From Microlunatus parietis (GTDB taxonomy: Bacteria; Actinomycetota; Actinomycetes; Propionibacteriales; Propionibacteriaceae), in assembly GCF_013407955.1 (NCBI RefSeq), contig NZ_JACCBU010000001.1:2728001-2792000 (forward strand): a stretch of DNA of 64,000 nucleotides, in the 5' to 3' direction. This document shows positions 1-8,491 of this stretch, in pieces (within the stretch, counting starts at the first letter, position 1; every line of letters starts with the position of its first letter). The notes below the pieces were generated by a model, which saw nothing but the letters and a program-made list of their open reading frames with translations, was not told where the DNA came from and ran no database searches. The translations under genes and the position numbers were made by a program.

Positions 1-312
1 CCGGGTGGCGACGCGGCCGCCTTCGTCGAGGCCGGCCGGCGCCGCGCCGGCCAGCACAAGATCACCGCCGAGCTCGCCGCCGACGCCGACTCGGTCCGCA
101 AGATCATCGGCGAATGGGCCGACGCGACGCCCGTCGATGATCATCGCTGCCGGGTCGAGCTCAGCGCCGACTCGCTCGAATGGGCCGCCTGTGCCCTGGG
201 CCTGGCCGGGGCGGAGATCCTGAGCTGTGACTCCACCGAACTGCTCGCCGTACTCCGGAACTGGTCCGACCGGTTCGCCGCGGTGCCTGCCTACCAGCCG
301 GCCGGAAACTGA
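1..312 (+). CDS. WYL-domain regulator, C-terminal end (partial)
   Basis: The reading frame is open from the first base and stops at 310-312, leaving 103 residues of a protein whose start lies outside the window. The tail contains the pattern L-E-W-A-A-x-A-L-G-L-A-G-A-E-I-L followed by an amphipathic helix L-L-A-V-L-R-N-W-S-D-R-F. This matches the C-terminal extension (WCX) of actinobacterial HTH-WYL transcription regulators, which sense ligands through the WYL fold and bind DNA through an N-terminal helix-turn-helix. The DNA-binding part cannot be seen. Its last bases overlap the end of the converging broken hydrolase gene by about 22 nt. The family call rests on the tail alone. Confidence 0.6.
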   Translation, partial: PGGDAAAFVEAGRRRAGQHKITAELAADADSVRKIIGEWADATPVDDHRCRVELSADSLEWAACALGLAGAEILSCDSTELLAVLRNWSDRFAAVPAYQPAGN

Positions 313-1001
313 TCATCGATCCACGCCGTCACGGCCGACACGGTCGCGGCTCGGCCCGCCCCCGTGTCGCCTGGCCCCGATGTCCGATGATCAAGGTCGG
401 GTACGTCCAGGCAGTCGCAACCGCAGCCGCGCAGCACGGGCTTCAGCCTGCGGAACATCGGCCAGGCCGGATCCTCGGTGCCCACGTAGATCAACACCGG
501 TCTGCCCAGGTCACGCAACTCGACGTGTCAGTCGAACCGGCGACTGGCTCGCCAGAACTCCAGCGACGCCTTGGGCAGCCGCGGCTCCCGCTCCAGTCGG
601 CGCATCGTCGCGTCGTTCGGGTGACCGATCAGTGAGGTGCCGCCCAGGATCAGCCCCCGAGCCCGTTCGTTGCCCCGGGTCGCCATCGCCGCCATGAACG
701 CCATCTGCGAGAAACCCCACGCGACGAACTCCGCCACTCCTTCGTGATCGAGGACGGCGAGCACCTGCCGGTCGATCGAGCCGAACGCATACTCCTCCGG
801 CCGATCGCTCGCCCCGAACCCGACCGGCTGGATCTGCAGCACCCGGAACCGGTCGGTGAGCAGTTCGACCGGGCCGAAGTCGAGCGGACGGCGGTTGTTC
901 TTGATCATGACGATGGCCGGCCCGGCTCCGGCCGAGCGGTACGCCACCGCGGCGCCGTCGACCTCGAGCCGCCGGTGGCCGTCGTCCCTCACGCTCCCCA
1001 C
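291..1001 (-). pseudogene. alpha/beta-hydrolase interrupted by an in-frame TGA
   Basis: Two consecutive segments in the same frame form one alpha/beta-hydrolase of about 236 residues, split by a TGA at 530-528. The first part has the nucleophile elbow W-G-F-S-Q-M; the second has V-L-I-Y-V-G-T-E-D, the strand that normally carries the catalytic acid. The stop falls in R-F-D-*-H-V-E-L-R-D-L, where related hydrolases often have Trp, so a TGG to TGA change is the simplest explanation. The start is taken as GTG at 1001, with TAGCCT seven bases upstream; TTG at 1031 is an alternative. It is divergent from the Nudix gene. The protein as written would lose its last strand and catalytic His region. 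A sequencing error is also possible. Confidence 0.75.
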
Positions 1002-1008
1002 CTGAGGC

Positions 1009-1014
1009 AGGCTA
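1009..1014 (-). promoter_or_regulatory. -10 hexamer for leaderless hydrolase gene
   Basis: TAGCCT on the minus strand ends seven bases before a GTG at 1001. This matches the spacing seen at several other genes in this window that lack a ribosome-binding site. It is a pattern match only. Confidence 0.4.
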
Positions 1015-1047
1015 TTCCCTGCCACCGACAAGGGAGCTGATCAGCGG

Positions 1048-1527
1048 ATGAGACTGCGCGAAGCCGTACGAGGTCTGATCGTCGATCCGGCCGGCCGGGT
1101 GCTGCTGGTCCGGTTCTGGTGGGAGGGCGTCGATCCTCCGGGCGGCTTCTGGGCCAGTCCGGGCGGCGGCATCGAGGGTGACGAGACCAGGCTGGCCGCG
1201 TTGCAGCGCGAACTGCTCGAGGAGACCGGCCTGGTCCTGGAGGCACTCGGGCCGGAGATCTGGACCAAGACGGCGATCTTCCCGATGAGCCGGTGGGACG
1301 GCCAGGTTGATCACTTCCACTTGATCAGGACCGCACCGTTCCGGCCGGCCCCCGGCATGTCCGTCGAACAACTCGCCGCCGAGGGCGTCCACGAGATCCG
1401 GTGGTGGACGCCGGACGAACTCGCCGCAGCCGAGGCGACGTTCTCGCCGCGGGCGCTGCCCGAGTTGATCAAGGAGCTGACCAGGACCGGCCCGCCCGCG
1501 ACACCGATCCCGCTGTCCGGCTTCTGA
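1048..1527 (+). CDS. Nudix hydrolase
   Basis: The 159-residue protein carries a complete Nudix box at residues 40-62 (G-x5-E-x7-R-E-L-L-E-E-T-G-L), the Mg2+-binding helix that hydrolyses nucleoside diphosphates linked to another moiety. The strand before it (L-L-V-R-F-W-W-E, residues 19-26) and the later W-W-T-P-D-E-L motif are typical of MutT-like cytosolic enzymes. A purine-rich GGGAG about 13 bases upstream of the ATG may act as the ribosome site. The substrate cannot be told from sequence: an oxidised nucleotide, a sugar nucleotide or an ADP-ribose derivative are all possible. It stands alone between the divergent broken hydrolase and a converging GNAT gene. Confidence 0.9.
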   Translation: MRLREAVRGLIVDPAGRVLLVRFWWEGVDPPGGFWASPGGGIEGDETRLAALQRELLEETGLVLEALGPEIWTKTAIFPMSRWDGQVDHFHLIRTAPFRPAPGMSVEQLAAEGVHEIRWWTPDELAAAEATFSPRALPELIKELTRTGPPATPIPLSGF

Positions 1528-1533
1528 CCTCGA

Positions 1534-2031
1534 TCAGCCGAGCGGAATGCTGGTGCCGCGATAGTCGGGCACCTCGTCCACCAAGGGGTACGCCATCGCC
1601 GCCGGCATGTCCGGCCCGACGCCGAACGTCATCGCGCCGGTGAAGCCGAACCGCGGATAGTACGCAGGAATGCCGACCAGGACGATCAGCGGCTCGGCGC
1701 CCCGTAGCCGGGCCAGCCGCTGCGCCTCGACCACCAGCCGGCCGCCGATCCCCTGCCGCTGCCAGGCCGGGTGGACGCCGAGTGGTCCGAGTTGCAGGAC
1801 CGGCGGCATCACCTTGCCCCGCAGGGTTTTCCGGGCCAGCAGACAGTGTCCGACGAGCTGATCACCGGCCTCGGCGACCAGGGACAGTTCGGGGATGAAG
1901 TCGGCCGAGGCACGGATCCTGGTGATCATGTCGACCTCGACTTCGCGCCCGTCGAACGCCAGCCGGGTCAGCGCGTCGATCCGCTCGACGTCGGCGGCGC
2001 GCTCCGGCCGGATCCGGACCTGGTCGATCAT
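1534..2031 (-). CDS. GNAT family N-acetyltransferase (YhbS-like)
   Basis: The 165-residue protein begins I-R-P-E-R-A-A-D after the start and has the acetyl-CoA-binding loop L-G-V-H-P-A-W-Q-R-Q-G-I-G-G-R-L followed by the helix V-V-E-A-Q-R-L. The later Y-Y-P-R-F-G-F motif is typical of the YhbS/COG3153 branch. These enzymes move an acetyl group from acetyl-CoA to an amine; the acceptor is unknown. ATG at 2031 is chosen because the frame upstream of it has no GNAT similarity and shadows the end of the methyltransferase gene. It shares strand and closeness with the methyltransferase upstream and converges on the Nudix gene. Confidence 0.88.
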   Translation of the reverse strand: MIDQVRIRPERAADVERIDALTRLAFDGREVEVDMITRIRASADFIPELSLVAEAGDQLVGHCLLARKTLRGKVMPPVLQLGPLGVHPAWQRQGIGGRLVVEAQRLARLRGAEPLIVLVGIPAYYPRFGFTGAMTFGVGPDMPAAMAYPLVDEVPDYRGTSIPLG

Positions 2032-2074
2032 GATCGACACCGTAGGCGCGGGCGACCGGACGCGCCACGGGTTT

Positions 2075-2668
2075 TTACCCGGGGCTGTGCACCAGGTAGC
2101 GCTCGTCGGTGATCGGTCCACCCCAGTAGGCCGGGTCGTCCAGTCTGCGTAACTCCAGGTTTCGGCCCTGCTCCCGTACCAACTGGGCGCAGGCGTCGGC
2201 CGCCAGCCCGGCACCGGTGGACCAGCAGCCCTCGATCAAGATCAACCGGCCCGCCGGAGTGAGCAGCCGAATCCAGTTCGCCAACGCCGTCGGCGGGTTG
2301 GGCATCGCCCACAGCACATGTCTGGCGAGCACCACGTCGAAGGTTCCGGCAGGCAGCGGCGGCACGGAAGCGTCCGCGACCAGGAACTCGGGCGTCGGCG
2401 TCATCGACCCGGCCTTGGCCCGGGCCCGCTTGATCATCTCCGGCGCGAGGTCGATCCCGGTGACCCGGTGTCCCGCCTCGGCCAGCAGGACCGCCAGGCT
2501 GCCCGTACCGCAACCGAGGTCGGCGACATTCTGCGGCTCCGATCCGACCAGCGGCACCAGCAGTTCGCGCCAGGCCGCACGGACCTCGGGGTCGCGCAGT
2601 CCATGATCAGCCGCATCGTCGAACCTCGGCGCCTCGCGGTCCCACAGCACGCTCAGTTCTTCCGTCAT
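2075..2668 (-). CDS. class I SAM-dependent methyltransferase
   Basis: The 197-residue protein shows the Rossmann methyltransferase fold: motif I V-A-D-L-G-C-G-T-G-S-L, the acidic end of strand 2 in V-T-G-I-D-L-A-P-E-M-I, and motif IV F-D-V-V-L-A-R-H-V-L-W. It belongs to the Methyltransf_11/25 type that methylates small molecules. ATG at 2668 is preferred because similarity to the family begins there; a further upstream ATG at 2758 would add about 30 residues with no recognisable content. It reads in the same direction as the GNAT gene, which begins 43 bases after its stop. The acceptor is unknown. Confidence 0.88.
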   Translation of the reverse strand: MTEELSVLWDREAPRFDDAADHGLRDPEVRAAWRELLVPLVGSEPQNVADLGCGTGSLAVLLAEAGHRVTGIDLAPEMIKRARAKAGSMTPTPEFLVADASVPPLPAGTFDVVLARHVLWAMPNPPTALANWIRLLTPAGRLILIEGCWSTGAGLAADACAQLVREQGRNLELRRLDDPAYWGGPITDERYLVHSPG

Positions 2669-2815
2669 CCCGCCATGCTGTCGTACCGCACCGACAGGAC
2701 GATCCGTATTGATCAAGATTCCTGATGCGTGCCTCGCGATATTGGCATTGGACGTCATGCCCTCCGGCCCTCAGGATCGTGATCAGAAGACAGTTCCTCC
2801 GAAAGGACCACTCTC

Positions 2816-3448
2816 ATGTCCGCAGTGCGCGTGCACAACTTCTCGATCTCGATCGACGGCTTCGCCACCGGCGAGGGGCAGGCTGCCGATGCTCCGTTCG
2901 GCCACGCCGGCGAGCGGCTTCACGAGTGGATGTTCGCGACCCGGTCCTGGCAGGGCGAGGGCGGCAGCATCGGTGCCGACAACGCGTTCGCGGAACGGCA
3001 CGGTCCCGGCATCGGCGCCGAGATCATGGGCGCCGGCAAGTTCGGCCCGCCGAACTGGCAGGACGATCCCGACTATCGGGGCGCCTGGGGTCCGAACCCG
3101 CCGTTCCATGCGCCGGTCTTCGTCCTCACGCATCGGCCGCGGCCCTCGATCGAGATGGAGGGCGGCACCACGTTCCACTTCCTCGACGCGTCGCCCGCGG
3201 AGGCGCTCGATCGGGCGCGGGAGGCGGCCGCCGGCCAGGACGTACGGCTCGGCGGCGGCCCCACGGTCGTCCGGGACTTCGTCAACGCCGATCTCGTTGA
3301 TCATCTGCACGTCGTCCAGGTGCCGCTGTTGCTCGGCCGCGGCGTCCGGCTGTGGGACGGGCTGGAGGCGCTTGAGGAGAAGTACGACATCGAAGCCGTC
3401 TCCACCCCCAGCCGGGTCACCCATCTGACCTTCACCCGCAGACGCTGA
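2816..3448 (+). CDS. dihydrofolate reductase family protein (RibD C-terminal-like)
   Basis: The 210-residue protein opens with V-H-N-F-S-I-S-I-D-G-F, the first strand and loop of the RibD_C/DHFR-like fold. Later it has V-F-V-L-T-H-R-P-R, then a nucleotide-binding turn V-R-L-G-G-G-P-T-V-V-R-D-F and D-L-V-D-H-L-H-V-V-Q-V-P-L-L-L-G-R-G. The last two are the hallmarks of YyaP/YwjB-type proteins of this family, which are presumed NADPH-dependent reductases of pteridine-like or other small substrates. GAAAGGA eight bases before the ATG is a good ribosome site. It is monocistronic or co-transcribed with the following GNAT. Substrate unknown. Confidence 0.88.
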   Translation: MSAVRVHNFSISIDGFATGEGQAADAPFGHAGERLHEWMFATRSWQGEGGSIGADNAFAERHGPGIGAEIMGAGKFGPPNWQDDPDYRGAWGPNPPFHAPVFVLTHRPRPSIEMEGGTTFHFLDASPAEALDRAREAAAGQDVRLGGGPTVVRDFVNADLVDHLHVVQVPLLLGRGVRLWDGLEALEEKYDIEAVSTPSRVTHLTFTRRR

Positions 3449-3492
3449 AACTCGATGGTGTCGCGGCGCTCGCCCTGGCAGAGTCCTTGATC

Positions 3493-3978
3493 ATGTCGAG
3501 CATCGAGGGTCTCGAGATCAGAGCGTTCCGCCGCGACGACGTCGACGGGTGGGCCCGTACGGACCTGCAGCGCCGGCACCTCATCGATGGGCTGGAGAAT
3601 TCGGGCGGCTACCTCGCCGCCGTACTGCCGACGGGCCGGGTCGTCGGCAAGATCGGCATTCGGTACGACGAGCAGCCCGGCGCCGGCACCGTGCTCCAGT
3701 TCGACGTCGTCGAAGAGTTCCGTGATCAAGGCATCGGGACCGCGCTCCTCCGCCGGGCCGAGCAGGTGATTCGTGATCATGGTTGCGACCGGGTCACGCT
3801 CGGGGTCGAGGAGACCAACACCGACGCGATCCGGTTGTATCGGCGCCTCGGCTACCGGGAGTTCGGCACCGAGGTCTCGGAGTGGGACCAGGAAGCACCC
3901 GACGGGACGACTTATCGCTACCGATGCCTGTGCCTGCTGATGTGTCGCACCCTGTCCGGCACGCCGTCTCCGCCATGA
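3493..3978 (+). CDS. GNAT family N-acetyltransferase
   Basis: The 161-residue protein has the GNAT core: L-Q-F-D-V-V-E-E-F-R-D-Q-G-I-G-T-A-L-L (acetyl-CoA loop R/Q-x-x-G-x-G/A), a helix R-R-A-E-Q-V-I, and the C-terminal strand-helix E-E-T-N-T-D-A-I-R-L-Y-R-R-L-G-Y. The last element matches the RimI-like pattern N-x-x-A-x-x-L-Y-x-x-x-G-F. ATG at 3493 is chosen; an in-frame TTG at 3487 is an alternative. There is no clear Shine-Dalgarno. The Pr6Pr gene follows seven bases after the stop, so the two may be co-transcribed. The acceptor substrate is unknown. Confidence 0.87.
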   Translation: MSSIEGLEIRAFRRDDVDGWARTDLQRRHLIDGLENSGGYLAAVLPTGRVVGKIGIRYDEQPGAGTVLQFDVVEEFRDQGIGTALLRRAEQVIRDHGCDRVTLGVEETNTDAIRLYRRLGYREFGTEVSEWDQEAPDGTTYRYRCLCLLMCRTLSGTPSPP

Positions 3979-3985
3979 TGACTCC

Positions 3986-4666
3986 ATGATCTCGGCATCC
4001 GTCGACACCGTCGGCGATCAACGCGTCGTGGCCCGCTGGGGCCATGGGCTCGCAGCGGCCGTGGCGGGGGCGGGGCTGGTGATCCAGCTCGGCCTTCTGT
4101 TCGCCGGCGGCAGCGATGTGAACTCCGGTGCGGACAGCGGGACGATCCCGCTCGGGGTCAGGCTGCTGCGGTTCTTCAGCTACTTCACGATCCAGAGCAA
4201 CATCGTCGTACTCGTCGCCGCCATCCTGCTGGCCCTGCGGCCGGCCCGGGACGGCACGATCTGGCGGATCGTCCGGCTGGACTCGCTGCTCGGGATCGTC
4301 ACGACCGGGATCGTGTACGCCACGATCCTGGCGCCGCTGGTCCACCTCGAGGGGACCGCCTTCGTCGCAACCTTCTTGTTGCACTACCTCAGCCCCTGGC
4401 TGTTCCTGGCCTGCTGGATCGTCGCCGGACCGCGGCCCCGGATCACCTGGGGCACGGTCGCCGGCGCCTTCGTCTGGCCGGTCGCCTGGATCGCGTACAC
4501 CTTGATCCACGGGGCGATCACGAACTGGTATCCGTACCCGTTCCTGAACGTCGCCGCCCTGGGCTTTCCGACCGCGTTCCGCAACATCGTCGTGATCTTG
4601 GTGGCCGCCGGAGTGCTCGCCGTGATCTTCCGCCTCCTGGACCGGTTGCCCGCCTTCAACCGTTGA
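3986..4666 (+). CDS. Pr6Pr family six-helix membrane protein
   Basis: The 226-residue protein has about six hydrophobic segments and the conserved pair F-S-Y-F-T-I-Q-S-N-I (residues 63-72) and W-Y-P-Y-P-F-L-N near the end. Both are diagnostic of the Pr6Pr family of integral membrane proteins, also annotated as FAR-17a/AIG1-like. The biochemical role of bacterial members is not established, so none is given. CATGAT lies six bases before the ATG and there is no ribosome site, which suggests a leaderless transcript or coupling to the GNAT gene. The gene converges on the unknown gene at 4685 with an 18-base gap and no obvious terminator hairpin. Confidence 0.8.
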   Translation: MISASVDTVGDQRVVARWGHGLAAAVAGAGLVIQLGLLFAGGSDVNSGADSGTIPLGVRLLRFFSYFTIQSNIVVLVAAILLALRPARDGTIWRIVRLDSLLGIVTTGIVYATILAPLVHLEGTAFVATFLLHYLSPWLFLACWIVAGPRPRITWGTVAGAFVWPVAWIAYTLIHGAITNWYPYPFLNVAALGFPTAFRNIVVILVAAGVLAVIFRLLDRLPAFNR

Positions 4667-4684
4667 GCCGAAAGGGATTCCGGT

Positions 4685-5641
4685 TCACGACTTCCGGAGG
4701 GCGCCCGATGGTCCTCGCCGAAACCGGGCGAGGCCCTGGAAGAAGCGGCCGTAGGAATCCAGGGCGGTCTCCACTCTCGCCTTCTCGCCTCCGAAGAGAC
4801 CCACCCGGAGGGGAGCCCAAGACGAGCCCTGCGACCGAAGGTCCTCCTGCCATGACGCGACCGGACCCGAGCCCGGAGCGGCGTTCCGGTCGAGCGCCCG
4901 GCCGATCCAGCGCGGCGGCATCATCCCTCGCAGCCGCCGGCCGGGAACGACGGTCCGGCTCGAAGCAAGGTCCGCGGACAGCGCACCGAGCATGGCTTCG
5001 GCACGTGAGAATTCGGTCGAGTACAGGTCGTCGTCCGGAAGCTGATCTTGGAACGTGGGTCGCAGCACGGTGTGCAGCCACTCCGAACCCGGCTCCCGAT
5101 ATCTGCGTCCCGGAGTCCGGAAGTACTCCAGCGCATCCTCGGCGCCCTCCCCGGCCAGCGTCGACCGAGCCAGGACCTGCGCGATCCAGTCGTTGTCCAT
5201 GAAGGGTGCGTACGGATCCGTCGCTTCGATCAAGGAGCAAGGCTCGTGGTGATATCTGGCTTCGACGGTCGGATCAACCACCAGGGCTTTCAAGATCGCC
5301 CACCTGCCGTCGGCCGTGCAAGCCAAAGCTGCCGTCATGATCGAAGCGAGCCCCGGAATGTTCCGCATGGTTCGCGGCGCGGTCCCGTGATTCTCATGAT
5401 CCTTTCCGGCCAGCACGAGGAGCTGGAGTCCGGCGATCCAGGGATCCAACGTCGCCGGTTCGGCTGAGCGGCAGGCCGCCTGCAACGCGTGACCATAGGG
5501 TTCGGTGAGCTTCCAGTAGTCGCGGGCGAGCCGAACGGCCTCGAGCAACCGTGCTTCGGGGTCAATCTCGGTGAGGCTGGCCGGAAAACGATCCGCACGA
5601 TCCATCTCCGCGACAATCCTGGCTGCCTCCCCCGCTCCCAT
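4685..5641 (-). CDS. protein of unknown function, 318 residues
   Basis: I do not recognise this protein. It lacks membrane segments and signal peptide and is mostly helical by composition. Visible features are an acidic N-terminal helix (A-A-R-I-V-A-E-M-D-R-A), a Trp/Tyr-rich stretch around D-Y-W-K-L-T-E-P-Y-G-H-A, and H-E-N-H-G-T-A-P-R-T. The C-terminal third becomes Arg/Gly/Pro-rich with many GC-ending codons and may be less constrained. ATG at 5641 directly follows the stop of the broken kinase (5652); a TTG at 5689 overlapping that gene is also possible. The two genes are probably in one transcript. Codon bias in this frame is consistent with real coding. Confidence 0.6.
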   Translation of the reverse strand: MGAGEAARIVAEMDRADRFPASLTEIDPEARLLEAVRLARDYWKLTEPYGHALQAACRSAEPATLDPWIAGLQLLVLAGKDHENHGTAPRTMRNIPGLASIMTAALACTADGRWAILKALVVDPTVEARYHHEPCSLIEATDPYAPFMDNDWIAQVLARSTLAGEGAEDALEYFRTPGRRYREPGSEWLHTVLRPTFQDQLPDDDLYSTEFSRAEAMLGALSADLASSRTVVPGRRLRGMMPPRWIGRALDRNAAPGSGPVASWQEDLRSQGSSWAPLRVGLFGGEKARVETALDSYGRFFQGLARFRRGPSGALRKS

Positions 5642-5651
5642 GGCAAGGATC

Positions 5652-6661
5652 CTAGGCGTCTCCGGTCCCGGCTCGCCCGAGTTGATCAAGAATGATCCGA
5701 AGCCGACCGGACCACGTCACAAGATCAGTGAGGTCGTCGGCGAACGAAGTGATCAACTCCTCGGCCGTCCGGTACCGCTCCGATTCCGGCCCGAGCCCGT
5801 TGTCGACAACGGCCTCGATGTTGCGCAGGATCCAGTCGAGCTCGGCCATTTCGATGCTGAGAGCCGACTCGTCGGCCGGTTCGGCGGTGCCCCGGCACCG
5901 CGGTAGGCCGCCGCGAACTCCCGGAGTTGCTGCTCCGTCCGAGTGAAGGACGCGGCCGCCGTGACCAGCTCGACGCCCGCCACGACCGGGCCGGCGAAGT
6001 CCCAGTCGGTGATGATCAACCGTCCGTCGGCGTCCAGGACCGCGTTCTTGGGATCGAAGTCGCGATGACTGAGCTGCATCGGCCGGCGCTGCCGTCGAAG
6101 ATCATCAATCTGATCGGCCAGCCGTCGAACGAGCGGAGTGATCGCGACCAACTCGTCCACCCAAGGCTGCCCGGCTGCCCGGCTCGCCGCGACGGCCCGC
6201 GCCCAGCGATCTTGGTCGGGCCCCTGAAGTTGCGACGTATCGCCGCCCGGAACCTGCAGCGCATGGAGTCGACCCAACACCTGCCCGGCCGAAGCGGCGA
6301 TGCCGTCGGTTCCCACGACCTGTGAAGCGGGCGTCCCGAACACCCACTCATGACACCGCGCCATACGGACGCCGGCGCGCACCGGAAGCTCGGCGAGGAC
6401 CTCCCCGTCGCGGGTCAGGACGGGTACCGGCGCCGCGATCCCATCCGCGAGGACCCATTGCTCGAAGAAGATCGCCCGGAGCAGCACCTGCAGGCGCGAC
6501 GACGACAGGTTCGGCGGAAACAACTTCACCGCAAAGGCGCCCCGACGGGTCCTCACCCGATACACCTCGTTCGACCAGGCCTCGGCCACCGCAACCGGCG
6601 ACTCGATCGGATCACCGAGGTCGAACCGCCGCAGCGCGAGTTCCAGATCAGCAGTCACCAC
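5652..6661 (-). pseudogene. APH/HSK2-like phosphotransferase with a -1 frameshift
   Basis: The first part (from GTG at about 6661, with GGAGGG upstream at 6673-6668) is an aminoglycoside-phosphotransferase-fold kinase. It has E-V-Y-R-V-R-T-R-R-G-A-F-A-V-K-L-F (ATP lysine), the catalytic loop L-S-H-R-D-F-D-P-K-N-A-V-L and the metal-binding I-I-T-D-W-D-F-A-G-P. At about 5890-5900 the frame breaks; the rest of the C-terminal helices continue in another frame as M-A-E-L-D-W-I-L-R-N-I-E and end at 5652. Adding one G to the GGGG run restores one open frame of about 336 residues. As written, the protein would lose the C-terminal helical subdomain. True mutation and sequencing error cannot be separated here. 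Substrate unknown. Confidence 0.75.
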
Positions 6662-6821
6662 GGTGAGCCCTCCATGAGGTCTTGAGTGGATTTCCGCCGT
6701 GTCCAGAGCGTGGTGCGGATTCGGCATCCGGGCGACCTCACGGCACGACCGCTGTGGATTTTCGCCGCGACTGACCGGCGGAAACTCACCACTCAACTCG
6801 GCCATCAGGTCTCCGGAAGGC

Positions 6822-7385
6822 TCACCAGCGCGAGGAACGGAGCCGGTCCGCGAGGATGTGCTCGACCGACTCTTCCGGCGACTGGCCGGTGGTGTCCAGC
6901 CACAACCCGCGACGCGGGGTGTCTGCCAGACCCTCCTGAAGCGAGGCGACGGCATCAGCGAGGGTCATGCCGTCCTGCTGCCAATCCCGATAGGAGTTCG
7001 CTCCACCACGGAGCAGCTCGCGCTCGACGATCGAGTCGACCGAGGGGACCAGCACGATCAGGTGCCGATCAACCCCGCAGGTCGAGAACGAGTCCATCCA
7101 CGTGACGACGTCGGGACCCAGGATGATGTCGGAGCAGACGAAGTCGAAGTCGGCATCAACGTAGTGCCGGCCCACGAGCACGGTCGCCTGGTACCGCAGC
7201 CGAAGCTGACGCAACGCCTCCGGCTCGGGCGTCGGCGTCATTCCGACCCGACCGGCGACCACCCCGCGGTAGAAGACATCGCCGTCAACCGTCACCGCCC
7301 GCGGCCCGAGACGGCTGGCGAGCAGCGGAGCGATCGTGGATTTTCCCGCGGCCTGTATCCCGGTGATCAACACAACCTTCGGCAC
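6822..7385 (-). CDS. P-loop small-molecule kinase (AAA_33/CPT-like)
   Basis: The 187-residue protein starts V-V-L-I-T-G-I-Q-A-A-G-K-S-T, a Walker A motif in the position typical of chloramphenicol-phosphotransferase-like and zeta-toxin-like kinases. The strand V-T-V-D-G-D-V-F-Y (about residues 31-39) gives the substrate-side Asp, and there is a second acidic strand at D-F-V-C-S-D-I-I-L. The ATG at 7385 is the first residue of the P-loop strand, which sets the start. It lies upstream of the broken APH-like kinase on the same strand, so this may once have been a two-gene resistance or salvage transcript; that is inference. The substrate is unknown. Confidence 0.8.
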   Translation of the reverse strand: MPKVVLITGIQAAGKSTIAPLLASRLGPRAVTVDGDVFYRGVVAGRVGMTPTPEPEALRQLRLRYQATVLVGRHYVDADFDFVCSDIILGPDVVTWMDSFSTCGVDRHLIVLVPSVDSIVERELLRGGANSYRDWQQDGMTLADAVASLQEGLADTPRRGLWLDTTGQSPEESVEHILADRLRSSRW

Positions 7386-7494
7386 GCCCCAACCTCATCA
7401 GCGCGAACCCCTTGCGTCCAACGAATTATCTTCGAGGAGGATCGCGGACGTGGAACTTCGACGCTTCCTCCCGCGACGCCCAAGGACTAGCGAC

Positions 7495-8073
7495 TCAACG
7501 TTCGGCGGCCGCGCGGGCGGCGGACTCCAATCGGGCTACCCAGGCTTCCCAATCCCAGTCAGCTGCGTCGGGCAGTCCGGTGGCGTTTCGCTGGCCTCCG
7601 GCGGTGCCGTCGATCATTTCTCGCACGATGTCGACCTGGCCGAGATGGCGTGAGGTCTCGTTGATCATCATGGCCATGATCGCGCCGAGCGTTGTCTTCC
7701 GACGATCCTCGTCCCACCACGGAACCGATCCCACGGAGTCCAGATCGAGCGTCCGGATCGTCTCGTCCGCGTGGGCCGAGGCACGTCGATAGAACCCCTT
7801 GATGTATTCGGCGCTCTCCTCCGGCGTCGCCCACATGTCGCCGCCTTCCCAGACCGTTCCATCCTCGAAGCAAGCCAGCCGCTCCGGAGCCGGACGCCCG
7901 AAGGTCTCCCCGAGGTACCCGTACTCCTCGGCCGCGACGTGCTTCACCACCCCGAGCAGGTTCGTGCCGGTCCGCGTCATCGGTCTGCGCAGGTCGTACT
8001 CGCCCAGGCCCTCCAGCTTCCACAGGAACGCCTCACGGTTCCCTCGCAGCGCTGACCACAGAATCTCCTTCAT
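7495..8073 (-). CDS. DUF664 / DinB-like mycothiol-transferase-fold protein
   Basis: The 192-residue protein is a four-helix-bundle DinB_2/DUF664 member. L-L-G-V-V-K-H-V-A-A-E-E-Y-G-Y-L-G-E-T-F-G supplies the first metal-ligand His, and N-E-T-S-R-H-L-G-Q-V-D-I-V-R-E the later His. The Trp-rich tail W-D-W-E-A-W is also typical. Relatives in actinobacteria are thought to be metal-dependent thiol (mycothiol) transferases; the reaction here is unproven. ATG at 8073 (M-K-E-I-L-W) is preferred over 8103 because family similarity begins there. The gene reads away from the tRNA, with a hairpin between. Confidence 0.85.
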   Translation of the reverse strand: MKEILWSALRGNREAFLWKLEGLGEYDLRRPMTRTGTNLLGVVKHVAAEEYGYLGETFGRPAPERLACFEDGTVWEGGDMWATPEESAEYIKGFYRRASAHADETIRTLDLDSVGSVPWWDEDRRKTTLGAIMAMMINETSRHLGQVDIVREMIDGTAGGQRNATGLPDAADWDWEAWVARLESAARAAAER

Positions 8074-8125
8074 GCAGGCAACCCTCGCAAGCACCACTGA
8101 CAACCGGTCGACGTGACCGAACGCG

Positions 8126-8166
8126 AACGGCCTCCCACCAGGCGCGAGTCCTAGTAAGAGGCCGTT
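8126..8166 (-). terminator. hairpin downstream of tRNA-Tyr
   Basis: AACGGCCTC at 8126-8134 pairs with GAGGCCGTT at 8158-8166 across a 23-base loop. It lies just after the 3' end of the minus-strand tRNA and before the DUF664 start. There is no strong T-run, so the terminator role is an inference. Confidence 0.4.
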
Positions 8167-8176
8167 TCTACGGGTG

Positions 8177-8258
8177 TGGCAGGTGTTGGATTCGAACCAA
8201 CGTAGGCGAAGCCGACGGATTTACAGTCCGCTCCCTTTGGCCACTCGGGCAACCTGCC
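8177..8258 (-). tRNA. tRNA-Tyr (anticodon GTA)
   Basis: The minus strand folds as a class II (long variable arm) tRNA. The acceptor stem GGCAGGT pairs with ACCTGCC, and the anticodon loop C-T-G-T-A-A-A carries GTA. A variable arm (CGGCTTCGCC region) and the T-arm GTTGGTTCGAATCCAAC follow. CCA is not encoded. GTA reads the Tyr codons UAU and UAC. Confidence 0.95.
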
Positions 8259-8491
8259 GTGCTGACCAGGTCAGCGGTGAGAACAATAGCAACAGATCCC
8301 CCTGACTCCCAAAGCGGTTGTCCGCGCGTCACCCGGGCGCAACCGCAGTGTCGCCCGGGCCCCGGTGGTACGGCAGTCTGCCGCATCCGGTTGCCCATAG
8401 GACTGCCCGACTTCGGGCTCGCGTCACGTGGACCTCACACACGGCTGACGTACTGGCGAGTGCCAGCACCGCCGCACCCGCAGGAGTGACC

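Noticed and set aside
528..530. TGA read as selenocysteine in the hydrolase gene
   Set aside because: The position is not a catalytic Cys site of the family, no SECIS-like hairpin was evident just downstream, and no selenium genes are in the window.
8318..8491. N-terminal extension of the PhoD gene from 8318
   Set aside because: It would bury the Tat signal far inside the protein, and the GTG at 8492 has a good ribosome site.
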